A stretch of 64,000 nucleotides of DNA from Pseudanabaena biceps (GCA_013361095.1 JAATWA010000001.1:3193001-3257000), one strand, 5' to 3'. Positions 27,374 through 36,294 are shown, counted from the first letter of the stretch. The notes: generated by a model not told the origin, from the letters alone. Made by a program: numbers and translations.

Positions 27374-27546
27374 ATTCGTCACTTCGTGACGAATCCAGCA
27401 ATTCTCATTATGAAACCAATTTGGGGGTTTGCAGCGCCTAAGGCACTGCAAACCCCCAAATTGGTTTTTTGAAAGCCAGCCTACGGCTGGCTTTCAAAAA
27501 ACTAATTTTTATAATGAGAATTGCTGTGACAAATCCCTCTTGCTTT
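27374..27546. repeat. Palindrome split by a MITE insertion
   Basis: The outer arms AAGCAAGAGGGATTCGTCA and TGACAAATCCCTCTTGCTT would form one hairpin with loop CTTCG if the element at 27396-27526 and one target copy were removed. So the MITE landed in the right arm of an existing palindrome. The rest of the 425-bp gap before pdhB shows only the half-repeat AGCGCAAAGCGCTGTA at about 27579 and AT-rich promoter-like sequence. Confidence 0.7.
27396..27526. mobile_element. MITE-like element, family A, complete copy (131 bp)
   Basis: Terminal repeats CAGCAATTCTCATTATG / ATAATGAGAATTGCTG. The flanks TGACGAATC and TGACAAATC are a 9-bp target duplication with one mismatch. Inside are two hairpins, GGGGGTTTGCAG... 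and TTGAAAGCCAGCC-TAC-GGCTGGCTTTCAA, the same modules as at 10316-10429 in other order. Confidence 0.85.
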
Positions 27547-27736
27547 TTAAGTTGAGGTTTTGTGTAGCCCAAGAAAGCGCAAAGCGCTGTATTTGACTTC
27601 TTTAGTACGTTTTTAATAAATACCCTCTAGCACATAAGGTTTTGGAAACAACAAAATTGGTTTTATAACGCGCCCCAAAAGTTATAATGAGCGCTTATGA
27701 CTTGTTTACCAAAATAGATAAAACCACAGACTCAAT

Positions 27737-28711
27737 ATGGCAGAGGTTACTTTTTTTAACGCCCTCAGAGAGGCGATCGACGAAGAAATGGAGCGCGATC
27801 CAGCCGTTTATGTTTTGGGAGAAGACGTGGGGCATTATGGCGGCTCCTACAAAGTAACCAAAGACCTCTACAAAAAATATGGCGATTTGCGGTTACTCGA
27901 CACCCCGATCGCTGAAAATAGTTTTACAGGTATGGCGATCGGCTCCGCAATGACAGGCTTGCGCCCGATCATCGAAGGTATGAATATGGGCTTTTTGCTA
28001 CTCGCATTTAACCAAATTTCTAACAATGCGGGGATGCTCCGCTATACATCTGGTGGGAACTTCAAAATTCCGATTGTTATTCGTGGTCCGGGTGGCGTAG
28101 GTCGTAACCTCGGCGCAGAACATTCACAACGTCTGGAAACTTATTTCCAAGCGGTTCCGGGGATTAAGATGGTGGCTTGTTCCACCCCTTACAATGCTAA
28201 GGGGTTATTAAAGTCAGCAATTCGTAACGATAATCCGATTATTTTCTTTGAACATGTTTTGCTATACAACCTCAAAGAAGATATTCCCGATGAAGAGTAT
28301 CTACTGCCCCTCGACAAAGCGGAAATTGTGCGCGAAGGTAGCGATGTCACGATCTTGACCTATTCCAGAATGCGCTATCACGTTATGAAGGCTGTCGAAA
28401 CCTTAGTAGAAAAAGGTTATGACCCTGAAGTGATTGACTTGATTTCTCTCAAGCCTATCGACATGGATACTATTGCCACCTCTTTGAAAAAGACACATCG
28501 CATTGTGATTGTTGAGGAAGGTATGCGTTGTGCCAGTATCGGCTCTGAAATTATTGCTTCTATAAATGATAGTTATTTTGACGAGCTAGATGCGCCCATC
28601 GTAAAGTTAGCGGCTCTTGATGTGCCAACTCCTTACAATGGCGGCTTAGAAAATCTCACCATTCCTCAACCAGAGGATGTCATTAAAGCGGTTGAGAAGT
28701 TGTTAGCTTAA
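27737..28711 (+). CDS. pdhB: Pyruvate dehydrogenase E1 component, beta subunit
   Basis: The E1-beta half of the pyruvate dehydrogenase complex, which with E1-alpha decarboxylates pyruvate on thiamine diphosphate and passes the acetyl group to E2. Visible are [63 protein letters not shown] and [10 protein letters not shown] with the C-terminal transketolase domain. Length 324 is the plastid/cyanobacterial type. The alpha subunit is not adjacent, the usual scattered arrangement in cyanobacteria. Confidence 0.94.
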   Translation: MAEVTFFNALREAIDEEMERDPAVYVLGEDVGHYGGSYKVTKDLYKKYGDLRLLDTPIAENSFTGMAIGSAMTGLRPIIEGMNMGFLLLAFNQISNNAGMLRYTSGGNFKIPIVIRGPGGVGRNLGAEHSQRLETYFQAVPGIKMVACSTPYNAKGLLKSAIRNDNPIIFFEHVLLYNLKEDIPDEEYLLPLDKAEIVREGSDVTILTYSRMRYHVMKAVETLVEKGYDPEVIDLISLKPIDMDTIATSLKKTHRIVIVEEGMRCASIGSEIIASINDSYFDELDAPIVKLAALDVPTPYNGGLENLTIPQPEDVIKAVEKLLA

Positions 28712-28717
28712 AATCAA

Positions 28718-28752
28718 AATAAGAAAGGGTCACATAGTAACCCTTTCTTATT
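28718..28752 (+). terminator. Terminator downstream of pdhB
   Basis: Stem AATAAGAAAGGGT pairs with ACCCTTTCTTATT around a nine-base loop, seven bases after the pdhB stop codon, followed by T-rich sequence. Confidence 0.65.
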
Positions 28753-28778
28753 TGTATAGCAACAAAAGAGATATCTAA

Positions 28779-28841
28779 AACATAAAAAACAAAGATGAAT
28801 GGAGGCGCTTCGCGCCTCCATTCATCTTTGTTTTTTATGTT
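28779..28841. repeat. 30-bp stem palindrome
   Basis: AACATAAAAAACAAAGATGA followed by ATGGAGGCGC and the exact complement around TTC. It lies in the 490-bp gap after pdhB, which also contains the MITE at 28927-29039 and no gene that I can support. Confidence 0.65.
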
Positions 28842-28926
28842 CTAAGCAAACCTTGTAACCGTCCAAGAGCCTACAGAAAAATCAATGGCCTAGGATTTTG
28901 TACAGGAGCCTGATGAAGAGTAGGAA

Positions 28927-29039
28927 GGTAGTGTTTCACATTTGTTGGGGAGAAAATAACAAGCATAGGCTATAAAAAATGCTGATATGAGGTTGCCATT
29001 TTTATCAATTACCTAGTTCAACAAATGTGACACACTACC
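28927..29039. mobile_element. MITE-like element, family B, copy 2 (113 bp)
   Basis: The ends are GGTAGTGTTTCACATTTGTT and the complement of GGTAGTGTGTCACATTTGTT. Reverse-complementing the copy at 6725-6838 aligns the interiors over most of their length (shared ATGCTGATATGAG and ATAAGCATA-type words). No transposase. Confidence 0.7.
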
Positions 29040-29201
29040 AGTAAGACCATCTGCGCGTTTGATAGACATAAGTAAATTTAGATGTTTGCAAGTTTAAAGA
29101 GGCAGACGATTAGTATCATCAATGGAAAGAACTAAAACACGTCTTGTTCCACTTTACTCTCTGCCAGCAGTCGGATTGAGGTTTGCAAAGTAAATTTGCG
29201 T

Positions 29202-29447
29202 TTAAATAGCTGAGATCTTGTCATAGGCTTCTGACTCAACATCAGGGACTTTTGCCAAGATTGCCTCATACTTTGCTCGACTACCCCTCTTAGCCCGTTC
29301 ACTGAGATAACTTTCCGTCATCAGCGCTGACAACTTTTCAGCGATCGCTGTAGATATGAATTGATCAATAGAAATACCATCACGACTTGCAAGTTCAGAC
29401 AAACTCTTGTGCAAAGAATCAGGAATTTGAACTTGGACGATACTCAT
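29202..29447 (-). CDS. Ribbon-helix-helix-like antitoxin of a PIN toxin-antitoxin pair
   Basis: An 81-residue protein: MSIVQVQIPDSLHKSLSELASRDGISIDQFISTAIAEKL is a short strand plus two helices, the ribbon-helix-helix DNA-binding pattern. The acidic C-terminal 35 residues would bind the toxin. Its ATG overlaps the end of the PIN gene by four bases, so the two are translationally coupled. In the transcript the toxin comes first, the reverse of the most common order. The gene is intact although the toxin is frameshifted. Confidence 0.75.
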   Translation of the reverse strand: MSIVQVQIPDSLHKSLSELASRDGISIDQFISTAIAEKLSALMTESYLSERAKRGSRAKYEAILAKVPDVESEAYDKISAI

Positions 29448-29870
29448 GGCAACTTTCCTATCAACCGTAAAAAATCTAGAGGTTTAAACAATTGTATTCC
29501 AAACTGCTCAACACCATGAAAATCATGAGTGTTATATGTAATTATACTCGCACCCTCAGCTTTAACAGCAAGCTCTAAAACCAAGTCATCTTTGGGATCG
29601 AGCAAAAATGGTCGCCAAAGAAAGAAAATTTCATGTTTAACTCCCACTTGACAATAAAAATCAACCAGATCATCTACATCATCCAAACTCAGGTAAGAAA
29701 TTTGCCCTTCTCTAGACAAAACATCTCTATATTCCATGACGAGAGGTACTGATAAATGTATGTCAAAGCACTCTGTACCAATAAGATTTAACAACTGAAA
29801 TGCACAGCCACGTCTAGATCTCAAATCCAGCAACAATGACATTAGTATCAATTACAATTTGATGCGGCAT
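29444..29870 (-). pseudogene. PIN-domain toxin (COG1569 type), frameshifted near the N-terminus
   Basis: From the ATG at 29870 the protein starts MPHQIVIDTNVIVAG, a perfect PIN N-terminus with the first catalytic Asp, and then hits a stop five codons later. Removing one base of the AAA at 29823-29825 (TTT on the coding strand) joins it to LRSRRGCAFQLLNLIG and the rest of the domain: MEYRDVLSREG (Glu), LLDPKDDLVLELAV (Asp) and IITYNTHDF. The remaining open frame could only start at a TTG without the IDTNV strand. It would be an RNase toxin if whole. A sequencing error in the short T run is possible. Confidence 0.8.
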
Positions 29871-29985
29871 TGATAATGACCTTTAGAATTATCGAGTTAC
29901 CATAAGTATTTTTCCTATTTCAAATTTTGGTTGATTAGATAGAAATTTTCTATCTAATCAACCAAGTCGCTATGTTATAGAGAAT

Positions 29986-32289
29986 CTATGGCTTCTGCTC
30001 AGGGAACATACACTTGTCAGAATCGCAACCCGCAGGGCCCGCATCCATCAACTCACCCGAATCATAACGCAACAAACTCGCGTAAAAATCATCAGACTGG
30101 CGACGTACTAGCACCTCAGCACTGAGCTTCTCATAGGTAGCCTTATCGATTGGCTCAAAAGGCAACCGAGGGAAAGTTTGCAGGTCATCAAAACGCGCCA
30201 ACAGCGCCGCCGAGATGTAACCCTCATCATCACGAATCGCTTCGTAAATCTTCTTTCCTAAAGGCTCGATTTCATGCTCGCGCAATTCCAAAGTTGCGGA
30301 AGTATTATGACGGGTGTAATGCTTCTGCACCTGCATATAGAAATCAAACTGCGCCATCACATCGAACTTACTGATGTCTACCTTGTCCGCACCGTCAAGG
30401 TCAGCCCAAGACACGCTCACAGGAATCTCCACCAGCCATTCCGTACATCTCGGATCGAAAGGATCATTGAGCAATTGTCCATTCTCATCCTTGTCTGATT
30501 GCGAAGGAATGATGCTATAGCCATAGTCCATGCAAGCCCGCGCCACAGGATCTTCCTTACGGAAAGTGATCCGACGGATAAAGCGCTGTGCCTTCGGAGG
30601 ATGCCACCCTGGGGAAGCACCAGTCAGCAAGGATTTTGTGCCTGCGGGTTGTGTTGTAGTACAACGATTCGGACGGCGTAAACCATGCGCGTCGCAATAT
30701 TCCCAAACCGTCTGATGAACGATTTCACGCCAGCGATCAAGGTAAGCAGCTTCTTTCTCTTTAAAGTCTAGACCTTGCACAGTGTCAGGACGACCCGATT
30801 CAAACCAGCGCAACCATTCCACACCAAAGGCATGAACGAAAAAGTCAAATAGTCCTGTAAATGATACGCCCACAATCGGATCGACATCACGGCTAAATTG
30901 ATAGCGTTCTTCGATGAATTGATGATTAAGCAGAGACGCAACTGATAAAGCACCAGCTTTAAACGCTGCTTCTTGTTCCTTCTCATCCTTAGGATTAATC
31001 AGATTAAGATGCACTTCCGAAAGATTGCAATGGAAATCTGCTCCCAAAATTTCACCACAGGGATTCAGAGCATAACGCTGTAATCTATGCTCTAACTCAT
31101 TCTCAGAGACTTCAGATTGATGCGATCGCAACCATGCTTTGCCTTCTCCTTTGACATATGCAGCAAGGAAATCACGCTTGAGTTCGGGAGTCGTAATCAA
31201 GTCAGCATTAGAACGTGCGATCGCCTCACCTGCCCATTGAATTGCACCTTCACCCGAATAATATTGCTTGCGAACAGCATCAACACATTCTTGTTCAGTC
31301 GGCTTGCGATGGAATACTCTTGTGTGGTTCGCCATTCTCAAAGCATCACGCTCAGGATCAATTCTCCAGTTACCCGCTTCATCCTGCTGCCAGAGATTAT
31401 CCTTTGCAACAGAACCGAGCGCATCTTCTGAAGAGAATTGGCGCATCCCCGCACTTCTTCGGATGTTCCCAGCCACGATACAAACGGCGGCTTCATCGAT
31501 GAGGATACAGCACTCAACCGAGGTGAGTTGACGACCGATCGCTTTATTTAAAATGTTGGCACAGCGATCGTAAAGCGTAGGCAACTTGACAGGATTTGCC
31601 ATACCGCCAAAACCTTTGAGGGCTTCACCACTGGGGCGAACATCACTGATATCAACGGTGACTTGGACAGGTTTAGATGCGTCAAACTGCTCATCGCTAC
31701 ATAGCTCAAGTAGAGATTGGTAGGACTTGACCCAACCTTGACGACTATCACCGACAACAAACTTGACCGCATTATTGGCATAGTCAAACTGGACATCAGT
31801 ATTGTGGCGGCGATCGCTTACAGGTGTTGTCCCGATCGCACCAACGACATTTACTTGCAACTGGTTACGAATGACGGGCAGTTGGCTAATGTACTGAGGC
31901 TCTAATACGCCGCCGGTGCCAGATCCTTGCATGGCAAGATCCATCATCAAGCCAAAAGAGCGCCAGTCGATCACATTAGTGCTGGTGCAGTTATAGGAGC
32001 CAGAGAAATTTTCGGGGCGATCAACCCATTCTGTACCACCGACCCACAGCCAGCGTCCAGAGGTGAGGGACTTGAGCTGCTTTTGCATCTTGTCGATCAG
32101 GGCAACTTGTTCATCGGTCAGCTTGCCTAGGGTTTTTAAACCTGTAAGTGTGCGATCGCATACTTCAGCCCAGCTTTCGCGTTTGTTATTATATTTACGG
32201 CTATATGTCCTGAAAAAGACGGGATAAGCAGCAGGAGCGCTGTCGGGGAATCGAACCTCTTTATCGAGGCGAATAAATTCTTGCACCAT
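29986..32289 (-). CDS. nrdJ: Adenosylcobalamin-dependent ribonucleoside-triphosphate reductase (class II, monomeric type)
   Basis: Reduces ribonucleoside triphosphates to deoxy forms using adenosylcobalamin, independent of oxygen. It follows the Lactobacillus leichmannii enzyme: SYNCTSTN (disulfide Cys), NPCGEILG (thiyl-radical Cys, with Asn and Glu), FHCNLSEVHLN (second disulfide Cys), and the C-terminal swinging pair CDSDKC ahead of the last residues. Length 767 without an intein. It is a single gene. B12 genes cbiD and cobM lie about 6 kb away. Upstream I see a good promoter but no cobalamin riboswitch. Confidence 0.97.
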   Translation of the reverse strand: MVQEFIRLDKEVRFPDSAPAAYPVFFRTYSRKYNNKRESWAEVCDRTLTGLKTLGKLTDEQVALIDKMQKQLKSLTSGRWLWVGGTEWVDRPENFSGSYNCTSTNVIDWRSFGLMMDLAMQGSGTGGVLEPQYISQLPVIRNQLQVNVVGAIGTTPVSDRRHNTDVQFDYANNAVKFVVGDSRQGWVKSYQSLLELCSDEQFDASKPVQVTVDISDVRPSGEALKGFGGMANPVKLPTLYDRCANILNKAIGRQLTSVECCILIDEAAVCIVAGNIRRSAGMRQFSSEDALGSVAKDNLWQQDEAGNWRIDPERDALRMANHTRVFHRKPTEQECVDAVRKQYYSGEGAIQWAGEAIARSNADLITTPELKRDFLAAYVKGEGKAWLRSHQSEVSENELEHRLQRYALNPCGEILGADFHCNLSEVHLNLINPKDEKEQEAAFKAGALSVASLLNHQFIEERYQFSRDVDPIVGVSFTGLFDFFVHAFGVEWLRWFESGRPDTVQGLDFKEKEAAYLDRWREIVHQTVWEYCDAHGLRRPNRCTTTQPAGTKSLLTGASPGWHPPKAQRFIRRITFRKEDPVARACMDYGYSIIPSQSDKDENGQLLNDPFDPRCTEWLVEIPVSVSWADLDGADKVDISKFDVMAQFDFYMQVQKHYTRHNTSATLELREHEIEPLGKKIYEAIRDDEGYISAALLARFDDLQTFPRLPFEPIDKATYEKLSAEVLVRRQSDDFYASLLRYDSGELMDAGPAGCDSDKCMFPEQKP

Positions 32290-32320
32290 AAAAAATGCTT
32301 TTGTTTTAACGTTGAGACAG

Positions 32321-32349
32321 ATAATACCTTAACTCACATTTAGTGGCAA
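32321..32349 (-). promoter_or_regulatory. Promoter of nrdJ
   Basis: Reading toward nrdJ: -35 TTGCCA, a 17-bp spacer, and -10 TATTAT, about 30 bases before the ATG. This fits the vegetative sigma-factor consensus well. Confidence 0.55.
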
Positions 32350-32431
32350 AAGCTTAACAAAATATATTTATTGCACTATTAGTAGATTTTGATCTACTCT
32401 AAAATCATGATTTAGAATGTATTACAAACCT

Positions 32432-32472
32432 CAAATAGCAAAGGCGACGCTTAGCGTCGCCTTTGCTATTTG
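32432..32472. terminator. Hairpin across the 3' end of the PPOX gene
   Basis: A 19-bp perfect stem (CAAATAGCAAAGGCGACGC) around TTA, overlapping the last two codons and stop of the minus-strand gene next to it. Confidence 0.6.
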
Positions 32473-33014
32473 GGATCTAATAGTCTCGTTGGTAAGCCAT
32501 CAATACTGTACTGATTTTTCTTTTCCCAATATTCATAAACACCTTCCTCGCCTTTCTGCTCAGCCCAATCCTTTAAAGTTTGCCGATCGCCTACAAATTC
32601 ATAAAAGGGAACCGCAAAACCGCAGGAGGTTTGCACAGATTCCACTTTGACGCGCATAATTTGGCGAGTACCCGCGATCGCAGGGAACAGGGATAAATAT
32701 TTTTGCCATGCTGCATCTTTGGGGCGAATTGGTTCACCTTGTCCATAGAGGCGCAGAATTAGCGGCTTCTCAGTGAAACTACATAACATGAGCGTAATTC
32801 GGCTATTTTCGAGAAGATGCGCGGCGGTTTCGTTGCCGCTGCCTGTGAGGTCGAGATAGGCAATTTCGGACTCGTTAATTACGCGCAAAGCATCCATTCC
32901 TTTAGGTGAAAGATTCACGCGCCCATCAGGGGGAGAAGTTGCCACAAAGAAAATATGTTGTGCTTTGATGAAGTTTTGGAGTTCAGGTGTAATGTGATCG
33001 TAAAACTTTGCCAT
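32466..33014 (-). CDS. Pyridoxamine 5'-phosphate oxidase-fold (PPOX) family protein
   Basis: A 182-residue flavin-binding split-barrel protein: FYDHITPELQNFIKAQHIFFVATSPPDGRVNLSPKG at the N-terminus is the typical PPOX start, followed by YLDLTGSGNETAAHLLENSRITLMLCSF. It lacks the C-terminal substrate residues of true PdxH, so it is more likely a general FMN- or haem-binding PPOX protein than a B6 enzyme. It stands alone between nrdJ and a divergent gene. Confidence 0.8.
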   Translation of the reverse strand: MAKFYDHITPELQNFIKAQHIFFVATSPPDGRVNLSPKGMDALRVINESEIAYLDLTGSGNETAAHLLENSRITLMLCSFTEKPLILRLYGQGEPIRPKDAAWQKYLSLFPAIAGTRQIMRVKVESVQTSCGFAVPFYEFVGDRQTLKDWAEQKGEEGVYEYWEKKNQYSIDGLPTRLLDPK

Positions 33015-33118
33015 AGTAAATAAATTTTTTTAGTGAGGTTAACCATACCAGAACCGTAAGGAGCAAGATTTAGTCAAGAGTGTTACGATCGCTATAGGCA
33101 AATACAGGGACGAAAATC

Positions 33119-33496
33119 ATGAAATACTACACATTTGGCAATAATCTTCCCAACGGCAGCGGCGATCGCTGGTCAGGTGTGCGCTTTTGGTTAACGACTT
33201 TACTCGTTTTTTGGACATTTAGTGCGATCGGATTGGGGTGGTTAGTCAACTCCTTTTTTATCTTGATCGGACTCATTACAATTGTCCCTGTAATTGCCTT
33301 TTTTGGATTGCAATGGTGGGTAAAACGTAGCATCGTCACCGCCGAATGTCCTGTATGTAGCTCCAGTTTTACTGCTTCCAAGTTAAGCCAGTTTCAATGC
33401 CCTAGCTGTGGTGAGCCACTGCAAGAGCATCAAAATAAGTTTGTGCGGATGACACCACCAGGCACTATTGATATTGACGTTCAAGTTGTTGACTAA
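33119..33496 (+). CDS. Small membrane protein with a zinc ribbon
   Basis: A 125-residue protein with two adjacent hydrophobic helices (about 22-66) followed by a four-cysteine zinc ribbon: C77-x2-C80 in CPVCSSS and C94-x2-C97 in CPSCGEP. The C-terminal VRMTPPGTIDIDVQVVD is acidic. The ribbon would face the cytosol if the short N-terminus does. I do not recognise a named family; similar small proteins occur in cyanobacteria and plastids. Confidence 0.75.
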   Translation: MKYYTFGNNLPNGSGDRWSGVRFWLTTLLVFWTFSAIGLGWLVNSFFILIGLITIVPVIAFFGLQWWVKRSIVTAECPVCSSSFTASKLSQFQCPSCGEPLQEHQNKFVRMTPPGTIDIDVQVVD

Positions 33497-33580
33497 ATTC
33501 AACTGGATAAAAGCGGCAACAGTCGCAAAGATAATAGCCATAGTCCATCTCCAATCGTTAATGTAATTTTTTAGAAAAAC

Positions 33581-33639
33581 TTAAAACCGAAAAAATGAAT
33601 GGCAGTGCAACGCACTGCCATTCATTTTTTCGGTTTTAA
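33581..33639. terminator. Long hairpin after the zinc-ribbon gene
   Basis: Stem TTAAAACCGAAAAAATGAAT plus GGCAGTGC with a three-base top. It is one of several structures in the 364-bp gap before the next gene; the others are 33656-33758 and a GGGAGAAGGGG-type imperfect hairpin near 33790-33830. Confidence 0.6.
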
Positions 33640-33655
33640 CCCTTGCTGTACTACT

Positions 33656-33758
33656 TACAGCCTATTGAGGCTTTAAGTAGTACAGAGAAATTGTGAAAGC
33701 GCCGCGAAGCGGCGCTTTCACAATTTCTCTGTGGTTTAAGTTAGCGCAAGGTGCTGTA
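33656..33758. repeat. Modular palindromic repeat, copy 2
   Basis: An inverted, nearly identical copy of 122-226: TACAGCCTATTGAGGCTTTA, hairpin with arms AGAGAAATTGTGAAAGCGCC, then GGTTTAAGTTAGCGCAAGG and CTGTA. The hairpin arm differs only by one missing base pair (ATTG for ATTCG), matched on both sides, so the stem is kept. Confidence 0.75.
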
Positions 33759-33860
33759 TCTACTCATGTTACGCAGAAGTTTCTAAGCCCCTAGCCGCTT
33801 TCCCGTTCTGGGAGAAGGGGATGAGGGCAGATCTTCGCTCTGCGTGAGGTGAATTATCTA

Positions 33861-35141
33861 TTATTGACAAGCAATTCCCAAATCTCGTAAATTTGAGCGC
33901 AAATATTGTGCCATTTGCTGATTTTGCTGCTGTTCGTAGAGAATAATCGCCTTTTGTAGATGGGATACAGCAAAGTTAAAGCGACCGATTTTAAGGAAAA
34001 TAGAACCCAAGTTTTGATGCGCTTCTGCATAATCTGGAGCAAAGGAAATCGCGTCTGTGTAAGCTTTAATCGCTTTATCAAAATATCCGACTTTTTTATA
34101 GGCAAGTCCTAGGTTGCAATGCGCTTGGGCAATGCTAGGCATAATCTCAATTACCTTCTGATAATAAGCGATCGCCTGTTGGCTCTGTTCCGCTTGATTC
34201 CCGATACGTTCATCATGATAGAGATTACCTAAATTTAGATAAGCGCCTATTTTTATAAGCTCAGGAATGTCCAATGCGATCGCCTGTTCATAGTTTCCTT
34301 TAGATAGTTCCCAATCATTACTAAACTCATAGGCAAGACCGAGATGGTAATGCAACTCATAGCGAACTAGATAATGATTTTCATGATCATTCAGTTCGCT
34401 TAATTTTAAGCCTCGGTGCAGAAGTTGCATTCCCATAGATAACTGCTCATTTCTATCTGCACTAATATACAAAGCTCCCAGTTTATTCAACATATAGATA
34501 TCGTCAGGGAAGCTATCCAAATGCTTTTGCATTAAGCGAGATGCAAACTCAAACTTGTTCTTACGCGCAATTTCGCCTGTGGTATATCCGTAATGTCGCA
34601 AAGTCGGAATTTCCACATTAACGATTTGCCATTGCGGTTCTCTTTGTTGCAGACTCTGCACACTCTGATCAATTGATTCGTGATAGATACCTTCAAAGTG
34701 AACTTCTGGATGATTCCGAAATAGGCGTAGTACTAGCGAGTAGGGGGATTGTGTCGCGCCAATTTCTGACCGCAATAAATTTACGGCTAGACAATTATCT
34801 CTTTGCACTACATTTTGGAGAGTTGCGAGCGCCTCTGCTTCTAGAACTTCATCGGCATCAATAATCAAAATCCATGTCCCAGTTGCTTGCGCGATCGCAT
34901 AATTACGCGCCTGCGAAAAATCATCACACCATGCAAACTCAAATACTCTAGCTTGATATTTTTTTGCAATCTCCACAGTGCGATCGGTTGAGCCAGTATC
35001 TACCACCACGATCTCATCCACCAAAAGCGTTAAACTTTCTAGACATTCAGGCAATCGCTGTTGTTCATTTTTGACAATTAAGCAAGCACTAATCCCTTTG
35101 ATAACTGGTGCTTTGGGAAATAGTTGATTATTGATTAACAT
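33861..35141 (-). CDS. GT2 glycosyltransferase with C-terminal TPR repeats
   Basis: Residues 15-200 are a family 2 glycosyltransferase: ISACLIVKNEQQRLPECLESL, VVDTGSTDRTVEIAKKY and the nucleotide-sugar motif LIIDADEVLE. Residues about 205-420 contain tetratricopeptide repeats (for example AHCNLGLAYKKVGYFDKAIKAYTDAISFAPDYAEAHQNLGSIFLKIGRF). TPR-fused GT2 proteins are frequent in cyanobacteria and are thought to act in glycan or protein glycosylation; the acceptor is unknown. It is a single minus-strand gene. Confidence 0.9.
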   Translation of the reverse strand: MLINNQLFPKAPVIKGISACLIVKNEQQRLPECLESLTLLVDEIVVVDTGSTDRTVEIAKKYQARVFEFAWCDDFSQARNYAIAQATGTWILIIDADEVLEAEALATLQNVVQRDNCLAVNLLRSEIGATQSPYSLVLRLFRNHPEVHFEGIYHESIDQSVQSLQQREPQWQIVNVEIPTLRHYGYTTGEIARKNKFEFASRLMQKHLDSFPDDIYMLNKLGALYISADRNEQLSMGMQLLHRGLKLSELNDHENHYLVRYELHYHLGLAYEFSNDWELSKGNYEQAIALDIPELIKIGAYLNLGNLYHDERIGNQAEQSQQAIAYYQKVIEIMPSIAQAHCNLGLAYKKVGYFDKAIKAYTDAISFAPDYAEAHQNLGSIFLKIGRFNFAVSHLQKAIILYEQQQNQQMAQYLRSNLRDLGIACQ

Positions 35142-35216
35142 CTTGATGGCAGAACCATAGTTGGCTGGCGTGTCACATTTACTCGTTCCCTATTCTATCG
35201 TCACAAACTACCAACA

Positions 35217-35261
35217 AAATAATTAGCGATGTGCGGCTTTGCCGCGCACCGCTAATTATTT
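35217..35261. terminator. Hairpin between nadC and the TPR glycosyltransferase
   Basis: Imperfect stem ATAATTAGCG plus TGCGGC around TTT. It lies just after the nadC stop codon on the minus strand. Confidence 0.5.
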
Positions 35262-36123
35262 ACTGGAAAGCGTTACTAATTCTCATGCTGATATCAAGCC
35301 AGTACGATCGCGTTACCATTGCCGAAGTCGAAATATAATCCATGCCTAATTCTGCAACGGCGGCGATCGTATCGATAGTAATATTACCTGAAGCTTCGAT
35401 TTTAGTGCTAGGGCTATGCGCGCGTATTAAAGCGATCGCCTGTCGCATCATCTCCATCGGCATATTATCTAGCATAATCACATTTACATTAAGACTCGCC
35501 GCTTCCTGAACCTGCGCGACCGTCTCCGTTTCTACTTCAATTAAGGTTGTGAAGGGAATATTAGCGCGAACGCGATTTACGGCTTCAGTAATTCCCCCTG
35601 CTGCCGCAATATGATTATCCTTAAGCATCACGGCATCATCTAAACCATAGCGATGATTAATCGCACCACCGATGAAAGTCGCATATTTTTCTAAAATTCG
35701 CATCCCTGGAATCGTTTTGCGCGTATCAACTAAACGGGCGGGAGAATTTGCGATCGCTTTTACATAGGTCGCCGTAGTACTGGAGATTCCTGATAATCGC
35801 ATTACTAGATTGAGCGCAACTCGCTCACCCATGAGCAAAGTGGCAAGGCTGCCACTAATTTCGGCAATCAATTCACCCGTCTTGACAGTCTGCCCATCCC
35901 GCGCGATCGCTGTGAACTTTACAGAGGGATCTAGTAAATAAAACACTCTGGCGGCTAGGGGTAGTCCTGCAATCACACCATCGGCTTTCGCAATCCATTT
36001 TGCATTACCAATTGGCGCATTATGATCAGGAAACAAACCATTAGTGGAGCGATCGCCACGCCCAATATCTTCGCGTAACCAGTTTTCGAGAATTGGATCT
36101 AAAACCACAAAAGGAGGAAGCAT
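35260..36123 (-). CDS. nadC: Nicotinate-nucleotide pyrophosphorylase (quinolinate phosphoribosyltransferase)
   Basis: Makes nicotinate mononucleotide from quinolinate and PRPP in de novo NAD synthesis. Motifs: LREDIGRGDRSTNGLF, LVDTRKTIPGMRILEKYA (family hallmark), GGAINHRYGLDDAVMLKDNHI, IEVETETVAQVQEA and EASGNITIDTIAAVAELGMDYIS. Length 287 is normal. It is divergent from pncB, so the two NAD routes share an intergenic control region. Confidence 0.96.
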   Translation of the reverse strand: MLPPFVVLDPILENWLREDIGRGDRSTNGLFPDHNAPIGNAKWIAKADGVIAGLPLAARVFYLLDPSVKFTAIARDGQTVKTGELIAEISGSLATLLMGERVALNLVMRLSGISSTTATYVKAIANSPARLVDTRKTIPGMRILEKYATFIGGAINHRYGLDDAVMLKDNHIAAAGGITEAVNRVRANIPFTTLIEVETETVAQVQEAASLNVNVIMLDNMPMEMMRQAIALIRAHSPSTKIEASGNITIDTIAAVAELGMDYISTSAMVTRSYWLDISMRISNAFQ

Positions 36124-36237
36124 GACTTTGATATTGCCTAGCGAGTTTTCTAAATATTAACGAATTGCTTATTGTGTAAAATACCATAATAATTGCTGCA
36201 TTAGAGAATAACTATAGCTACAACATCTTAAACAGTG

Positions 36238-36265
36238 TTGCAATTTTGGTAAAAACAACTATAAT
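36238..36265 (+). promoter_or_regulatory. Promoter of pncB
   Basis: -35 TTGCAA and -10 TATAAT separated by 16 bases, about 30 bases upstream of the pncB ATG, in the nadC-pncB gap. Confidence 0.55.
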
Positions 36266-36294
36266 AAAATTATTCGCACATAGGTATTCCAGCC

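Noticed and set aside
29131..29202. A 23-codon frame starting MERTKTRLVPLYSLP before the antitoxin end
   Set aside because: Protein-like by eye but too short, without a ribosome binding site or recognisable family; left unannotated.
32290..32465. GCCACTAAATG upstream of nrdJ as a possible B12 box
   Set aside because: The bases overlap the promoter -35 element, and the rest of a cobalamin riboswitch is missing.
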